NCBI GenBank assembly: GCA_011503125.2
Contig: WWBZ02000016.1
Coordinates: 1,240,001-1,304,000 of the forward strand
DNA length: 64,000 nt
Reading direction: 5' to 3'
Origin: Botryosphaeria dothidea
Lineage: Eukaryota > Ascomycota > Dothideomycetes > Botryosphaeriales > Botryosphaeriaceae
The number at the start of each line of letters is the position of its first letter. Positions within the stretch are counted from its first letter, which is position 1. Positions 58,502 through 64,000 of this stretch are shown here, one piece after another. The notes beneath the pieces are model-generated. The model was not told where the DNA came from and made no database searches. It was given only the letters and a program-made list of their open reading frames with translations. A program made the position numbers and the translations under genes.

Positions 58502-60661
58502 TCATTCGAATAGTGACCTAGAAGGGCCATCATCCCAAAGGAAATTCGTGCCGTGGCCATCGCTCCTGCCATCAAGATCAAGTCCCATTAAGAGATCCGC
58601 AGGGCCAGGCAAGCTGACTGTTCCTGTACCTGTGCCGCCAGCTGTGCTTGTGCTCGGAGCTGTTGCTAGGTTTCTCGACGTAGCTGCTGATGTTGACGTC
58701 GGAAGAGAATTGGATCCTGCATTTGAGGACGAGAGACCGGCAGTTAAGGGAGCCGACAACCAGACGGGCGGCAAGCTGGTGGTTGAATGTGGCGGCTGGG
58801 CTGTACTCGACAGCCTCGGGATCTTAAGTGTATCCAAAGGGTTGATGTGGCTGTGGTCCGCCTGGCCAGTACTAGATAAATCAAACGCACTAGGTTGACC
58901 ATGGGCGTATGAAAAGATCTCTCTGCTCAGGATCACTGGGCTGCATTCGCCCTCAAAGGGGATGTCCGTAGTGAACTCATCCTCTGTGAATGGATCTGGA
59001 AACGGATAGCTCGACAGAAGAGCCTTCAGATCAGGAGCTCTTGGCCTGGCGGCCGAGCTTGAACTGGGATGTGATGCACTGTTTACGGTTGGCACAGCAT
59101 TCTCTTCCTGGGCAGAGCCTTTCTCGGCTGGAACGTTTGCCTTCGGAGATTCATGCGTCGGAAGGTCTATGCCTCCGTCATCCTGTTTGTTATTCTTTTC
59201 CTTCAACTTGATCTTGTAACCCGCCTCAGCATACTTCTCCGGCCATCTGTTTCGGAGCCGATCACGCAGATCAGTAGGGTGCCTGTGGGTTAGCTCCAAA
59301 TCCGGGTCATTACGAATGATATGCCAGTGAGGCCCATGTCTCTCGAAGCCACGTAAGAGTGCGGCATCTTCTTGCTCCGTGAACTCACGACGCTCCCGTC
59401 GGGTGGACTTAGTAAACGGTGCTTCAATACCAATAGATGCCAAGTCTCGCGTATCCTTGCGGTGAACCTTGGGACCACGCTTTTTCTTCGTGGTGCTGTC
59501 AGACGAGCCGGGCAGCAGTATATTGGATGTGACCAGGTTGGACACCGATTTCCCAGACGCAGGCTCTGTCGCCCCAGACCCAACATCCTTGTCTGTAGCA
59601 GAGGCCTTTGGAGTCTTCATCTTTCGATACTCATCCGGACAACATGTTCTAAACCGATCTTTCAGGTCGACCGCCGTCCGTCCATCGAAGGAGAAGTCAG
59701 GGCACTCCAGTATCTTTTTCCAGTTGCCGATGCCAAATTTCGCAACGCCCTTCAACAAGTTCGTCGTCTCTTCCTCTGTCCACTTCTTTCGCCGCTTGCC
59801 GGTCTCTGGTTTCTGGGGCTTCGTCGACGACGTGGCACTTGGAGCATTAGTGGCACCACCCGCAGCGGCCTTCTCCGGCTCCTTCCCAGAGCCATGAGCA
59901 GGGCTCGAGGCTTTCTGTTCAGCAGGCACCGGTTTCTCGGCAGCCCTTAGCTCCACTTGCGATGTCGAAGTCGGCTTCGTCTTGGGCTGCTGTTGCGTCG
60001 AGGAGGCAGGCGGTGGGTGGGGCTGTGGGCCCTCTCGGGAAACACGTTCCCCCGTAATCGGTGGGAAGAGGCCGGCGTTGGGCGGCGGCTGGTGAAGACC
60101 CTGCAGCAGTGGAGGGATACGCGGTCGCCGGTTACCCTTCTTGACAGGCAGCGTAGGCTTCGGCAGGGTGAAAATTTGGTCGTTGCCGTCGACCTTCCGT
60201 CGCTTCTTCGGCGACCCACCAGCGCCATCGAGCAGCAGCTCGTTTACCGACCCACTGAACCCTGAAGATGTCTGCTCGTTGTTGTTGAGCACCTCAGCTA
60301 AGGGCACCGATTTGGGCGGCCGCGCTGCGGCAGACGAGGAGGCGGCGGCGGCGGCTTTGTTGCGCTGATCGTGCGGTAAGGAGGCCGACGAAGGAGAGGG
60401 CGGCGGGCGAGGCCGGGCGGACAGGCGACGGTTCGCGAAGGCAGCATGGTGATGCGAATCCTTCGTAGTCGGGCTGTAGATATCGTGGAGGGAGAAGTTG
60501 GGCGGGCGCGGAGCGCTGGGCTCTACGGGGGCGGGCCGCGAGCCATGCTGGCGGTGGTGTTGAGGCTGGTGGTTCTGGGTAAAGGCGCCCAGAGGGAAGG
60601 GGAGCTGGTTGTCTATCGTAAAATTGTCGTCCAGAAGAAGGGATTGGATTCTCGGTTCCAT
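58502..60661 (-). CDS. Telobox Myb protein, Tay1/Teb1-like telomere/promoter binder
   Basis: Single exon of 719 residues from the ATG at 60661 (MEPRIQSLLLDDNF). The N-terminal ~280 residues are Pro/Ser/Gln-rich. Two Myb/SANT repeats follow. The first (about 287-345) has KKWTEEETTNLLKGVAKFG and ends VDLKDRFRT, the telobox helix that reads TTAGGG. The second (about 418-475) has REFTEQEDAALLRGFERHG and TDLRDRLRNRWPEKY. Paired telobox Mybs are typical of Yarrowia Tay1 and fission yeast Teb1, which bind double-stranded telomere repeats and also histone or ribosomal promoters. Between the repeats is a basic segment (KKKRGPKVHRKD). The acidic-hydrophobic C-terminus ends WDDGPSRSLFE and may be an activation region. 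The assignment rests on the motifs. Confidence 0.88.
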   Translation of the reverse strand: MEPRIQSLLLDDNFTIDNQLPFPLGAFTQNHQPQHHRQHGSRPAPVEPSAPRPPNFSLHDIYSPTTKDSHHHAAFANRRLSARPRPPPSPSSASLPHDQRNKAAAAASSSAAARPPKSVPLAEVLNNNEQTSSGFSGSVNELLLDGAGGSPKKRRKVDGNDQIFTLPKPTLPVKKGNRRPRIPPLLQGLHQPPPNAGLFPPITGERVSREGPQPHPPPASSTQQQPKTKPTSTSQVELRAAEKPVPAEQKASSPAHGSGKEPEKAAAGGATNAPSATSSTKPQKPETGKRRKKWTEEETTNLLKGVAKFGIGNWKKILECPDFSFDGRTAVDLKDRFRTCCPDEYRKMKTPKASATDKDVGSGATEPASGKSVSNLVTSNILLPGSSDSTTKKKRGPKVHRKDTRDLASIGIEAPFTKSTRRERREFTEQEDAALLRGFERHGPHWHIIRNDPDLELTHRHPTDLRDRLRNRWPEKYAEAGYKIKLKEKNNKQDDGGIDLPTHESPKANVPAEKGSAQEENAVPTVNSASHPSSSSAARPRAPDLKALLSSYPFPDPFTEDEFTTDIPFEGECSPVILSREIFSYAHGQPSAFDLSSTGQADHSHINPLDTLKIPRLSSTAQPPHSTTSLPPVWLSAPLTAGLSSSNAGSNSLPTSTSAATSRNLATAPSTSTAGGTGTGTVSLPGPADLLMGLDLDGRSDGHGTNFLWDDGPSRSLFE

Positions 60662-61348
60662 TTCATTGTGCGAAGTATATTTTTTAAGTGGGTCGGAGAG
60701 GGGCAGCGGTTGAGGTTGTGATAGACTTTGGCCGCCAGAAGGCGGCGAACACCGCCACCTAGCGAGCCGGCAGCCCTGCAGCCGCACGTCGCCCGTCCCA
60801 GCCCGGCGCGTGTTTCTGAGCGTTGAACGACACCGGCCTTTCGCATGGAACTAGCTTCGTGTCCCGCCAGGTCGGATTGTATCGCCTTGTCCATGTCGTC
60901 GGTAAGGTTTCTAGCTGGCATCAACTTAATTCGTGTTCGTCCTTTTCGTCCAACTCGTGCTTCCCGCTCACGTTTCGCATACACGGCCATGGACGCGTTT
61001 GACATAAGCAGAGTGATGGATGCCCCGCCTTATTGCATCATAGTGCTCACGCCTGCGCGGGTCTTGTCGGATTCGACCAGAAAACTGACCGAGAAAACAA
61101 AAAGTGGTATTGTGGTCTAATTGTCTACGCAGAAAAGGTATCCGCAGAGAAGAAAACACATGAGTAGCTCAGGCTGCCTAGAAACTGCAGAGGCTTTTCT
61201 ATCATCTATGAGAGCCAAAAGGCTGACCGGAAGTCGGATCGTCAAATTGACTGCGGCTGCCAAAAAGTCTACCCATGCGCCGTGTCATGCATCGTACACG
61301 CTTTGTAATTCGCGTGTTTTTTTCATACCCATCAAACACAAAAGGCGT
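60662..61348. other. Intergenic, nothing recognised
   Basis: Between the start of the telobox gene and the stop of the peroxiredoxin gene. A 91-codon plus-strand frame (60845-61120) has no family resemblance and was not accepted. Confidence 0.5.
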
Positions 61349-62189
61349 TTACTGGGTCATGGGCTCGCCACCGTACTTCTTCTCGAGGTAAGCCTTCTGG
61401 CCGACGGGGTCGGCCTTGATGGTGTCCTGGCCGGGGTTCCAGTTGGCAGGGCAGACCTAGGTTGTTTGTTAATCTCTAGTCGCGCCTAAAGTTGGAGTTT
61501 GCACCGCGACTTACCTCGCCGTACTTCTCGGTGAACTGGAAGGCGTCGATGAGACGGACAGCCTCGTCAACGCTGCGGCCGACGGGAAGGTCGTTGATGG
61601 TGATCTGCAAGGGCACGACAGTCAGCTCCATGTGTCCGGGTGGAACATGCGTCTGCATTGCAGGTCTGATCCTAGACCCAGCCAATGGCCCTACGTACCT
61701 GGCGGACGATGCCCTTAGGGTCAATGATGAAAAGACCACGGAGGGCGACACCAACGTCCTCGATGAGGACGCCGTAGTCCTTGCTAAGCTTGTGGTTCTT
61801 GTCGCTGATCAGGGGAATGTTGATGGAGCCGAGACCGCCATCCTTGCGGGCAACGGTGCTCCAGGCGAGCAGGCTGTACTCGGAGTCGGTCGAGGCGAAA
61901 GCGACAGAGACGCCACGCTGGCGGAACTGCTCAACGGCATCGCTGAAGGCGATAATTTCAGTTGGGCAGACGAATGTCCAGGCCATGGGGATGAAGGCGA
62001 GGACGAGCCATTGGCCCTTGGAGGTGTAGTCAGAGAGGCTGAGCTCTACAACACACAAATGGGTCAGTCGGTGGATGGGCGGAGTTTGGGCGATGCAGAA
62101 GCGGACTCACCCTCGAAGGCACCGTCGACGACGGCGGTGACCTTGAAGTCGGGAGCAGGGTGCTGAACGCGGGCGTTGCCGGAAGCCAT
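61349..62189 (-). CDS. TSA1: Typical 2-Cys peroxiredoxin (thioredoxin peroxidase)
   Basis: Four exons: 62189-62111, 62045-61699, 61604-61515 and 61456-61349. The introns are 65, 94 and 58 nt, giving 207 residues. The peroxidatic Cys53 lies in TFVCPTE and the resolving Cys174 in [10 protein letters not shown]; the pair forms the intersubunit disulfide reduced by thioredoxin. Arg in [12 protein letters not shown] is also present. KDGGLG (the eukaryotic GGLG motif) is kept, but the C-terminus ends [10 protein letters not shown] without the YF motif, which predicts a form less prone to hyperoxidation than yeast Tsa1. It detoxifies H2O2 in the cytosol; no targeting peptide is seen. Highly biased codons suggest strong expression. 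Confidence 0.95.
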
Positions 62190-63402
62190 GGCGGATGTGG
62201 AGATGTGAGTGTTGGTAAGGATAGAAAGGTATCAAGTGCGATGTGGACTGCGCGAAGCCGGACAAAGCGTTAGCGGGGTGATGGAGCGAGCAAGACAGCA
62301 ATGGCTTGGGAGCTGGAAGCGGAAAGGAAGAGGCGGAGGAGGAGAGGGCGCGGGCTTTGTATCAGCAGATGCCCGCGGCGACGAAAGCCGCAAGGGTGCC
62401 AACGGTAAAACGTAGCGGATGTGCCTGGGGATGCTGGCCACCAACCTTTTGGCAAAAACTTCCGAGACCGGAAGAATGGCAACAACGGCGCGTTTATCTC
62501 AATCAGATGTGGCAACTACTAGCTTCCACGGGGCTGAACGTTCTATATACCAGCCATGCAATTCCAGAACATCCGCATTACTTCAGCAGCCCGCGGCGGC
62601 CTCAATCGACGCCGATATGTAATTGTGGGGCGGCTTTACTGTACAGGTGGTATCGGCCCGCTTGTCTTCGGGTTTGCCCACCTTTCGCGCACGTATCTCT
62701 CCGATTGACGCCTTCGTTTCTGGCACCTTCTAACGCTGCTTCAACTCTCAAAACTCCTGCGAGCCTGCTGCCAGTCCGGCATCGCCGCTTTTCCCCGCGA
62801 GCCCGGCTGCAGGCTGACAGCATGCTCCTCCGTCTCACGCCGCAACATCAGTCATCCTGTCCGCCTCGTCCGCCAAGCGCACCTGCGGAAAGGCTGTTCC
62901 GGCGTTGATCGAAGCACCTTGACTCTCTGTGGACCCGCCGCGCTTGGAGCTGTGGCCAGTGACACCATCAAGTACGATGCGTGCTGCCGCCTCGCCCTTA
63001 CGTGCGCGGAGAGGATCGCCGTCGTCCTGGAGTGGCCTGGGGAACCCCATTGCGCAATCGCTACTGAGACGGCCTTCATCCGATGGCGGATGCGGTATGT
63101 ATCACCTTGCGAGCCTGCCTCTTTGTTAATTGGCGCTTGATAAACACTCTTCGTCTTTTCATGCAGCCAATTAAGTTTCCCACCCGGCTCAACGTCGATA
63201 GCCTTCGGAGACTTTGGACAATATGACTTGCAATGATAACACTAAGAACATATCGACTGATGTTCGCGGGGGCATAATACAATCCCCTGGTAGACTCTAA
63301 TTGCTTGTAAAAATAGGGCAGCCTTTTCCGAAGTCAGTCGCGAAAGAATTCCTTCGCGCCGAAAGAAGAAATCTATCTAAAAATACAGGACCGATATCGA
63401 CC
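62190..63402. other. Intergenic, nothing recognised
   Basis: Promoter side of the peroxiredoxin gene and 3' side of the acetyl-CoA transporter gene. Short frames are GC-driven. No repeat or RNA gene is seen. Confidence 0.5.
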
Positions 63403-64000
63403 CTAGCTAGAACCTGACAGTCTCCACGCCCTGAGCGGCAGGGATTGCAACTTGAGCGCGGCTGGCTTGATGAAGCCCCAGAAAGTTACGACGCCAACAA
63501 TTATGCAGAGCACATTCACGATGTAATAACCATCGTGCTCGATGTTGCATGAACCACCGCCGTCAATACAACGGTGCTTATCAGCCTCGAGTGCACAAGA
63601 GAATTGTGAAGTGACGAGGTCGCCCTTTAGGTCCGCAGGCGGAGTCGTAGGTGGGAAACATGTAGCGACCGTGAAGAAGTCCACAAACTTGAGGATAAAG
63701 AACCGTGGGAACGTGCCACCCAGGTTCGAAACACTGCAGAAATGTTTGATCAGCACGGAGAAGATAAGGCAAGGTAAGGTAAGCAGGGTCTACTCACGTG
63801 GCGAGAAGCGTCATGTAGGTGCCACCGATGACCGGATCAGCAATCTTGGCATGGAAAGCCGATATCGCGACGAACATTATGGTACTCATGAAGGTCGAGA
63901 ACACATGCTCAACAATCACGGTAAGCAGGTACCATGTTGTCACGCCTCCTGCCGGGAAAATCATGACAACAAATTGCGCAAAGGCTGCCGCGAAAAGCCG
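63403..64000 (-). CDS. SLC33-type acetyl-CoA transporter, C-terminal part (cut by window edge)
   Basis: Two exons are visible, 64000-63798 and 63733-63403, with a 64-nt phase-2 intron; about 178 residues. The frame is open to the window edge, so the N-terminus lies to the right. Membrane segments include AAAFAQFVVMIFPAGG, WYLLTVIVEHVFSTFMSTIMFVAISAFHAKIADP, and YYIVNVLCIIVGVVTFWGFI. Family motifs are GGTYMTLLATVSNLGGTFP, FVDFFTVATC, a Cys-rich lumenal loop (CALEADKHRCIDGGGSC) and a C-terminal LPLRAWRL. These match the acetyl-CoA transporter family (AT-1/SLC33A1, yeast YBR220C), which imports acetyl-CoA into the ER or Golgi lumen for acetylation. Similar to the family's last third; substrate by family only. 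Confidence 0.9.

Noticed and set aside
60845..61120. 91-codon plus-strand frame between the telobox and peroxiredoxin genes
   Set aside because: No motif, no coding bias and no splice continuation.

Overview
This is a nuclear window from a filamentous ascomycete (Pezizomycotina). The gene content suggests Dothideomycetes, but I cannot place it further. Genes carry short 50-130 nt spliceosomal introns (GTRNGT-like donors, CTRAY-like branch sites), coding GC is high, and the family mix is typical of moulds: Erf2, GPI2, Tay1/Teb1-like telobox protein, TOK K+ channel, PAQR/Izh receptor, DUF3433, DUF3405 and a GH11 xylanase. I found no tRNA, rRNA, CRISPR or operon-like organisation. I rebuilt 23 protein genes and chose splice sites by keeping the reading frame and family motifs; all junctions are predictions from sequence.

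Layout: 1-1174 3' part of a P450 (+). 2228-4053 coiled-coil protein (-). 6332-8991 OPT oligopeptide transporter (-). 11355-12590 SCO1 copper chaperone (-). 13029-13244 small ORF (+). 13479-14436 PAQR/Izh protein (-). 15238-16431 F-box-like protein (-). 17929-20110 Erf2-like palmitoyltransferase (-). 20691-21360 small mitochondrial-type membrane protein (+). 21956-23416 F-box-like protein (-). 25812-26540 secreted GH11 xylanase (+) with XlnR-type sites upstream. 27524-28495 single-pass membrane protein (-). 29016-31234 TOK two-pore K+ channel (-). 33720-35759 DEAD-box RNA helicase (+). 36846-39666 DUF3433 membrane protein (-). 40948-42010 fructosamine-3-kinase-like (-). 42488-43499 metallo-beta-lactamase lactonase-like (-). 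44617-46333 DUF3405 glycosyltransferase-like type II membrane protein (+). 47905-49112 class I glutamine amidotransferase (-). 50005-52285 annexin (-). 53613-54659 F-box/2EXR-like protein (+), whose 3' end overlaps the 3' end of 54637-56723 GPI2/PIG-C (-). 58502-60661 telobox Myb protein (-). 61349-62189 2-Cys peroxiredoxin (-). 63403-64000 C-terminal part of an SLC33 acetyl-CoA transporter (-).

The genes are mostly unrelated housekeeping or environmental-response genes and do not form an obvious metabolic cluster. The P450 at the left edge could be the margin of one, but nothing to its right supports that. The most distinctive non-genic content is mobile. There is a 490-bp solo LTR with an exact 5-bp target duplication (31831-32320). 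There is also a small foldback (MITE-like) family with the arm GTGGAAGCATTCGTCYGGA: one copy is intergenic (10995-11065), one lies inside an intron of the glutamine amidotransferase gene (48667-48749), and a possible collapsed derivative lies at 31669-31686.
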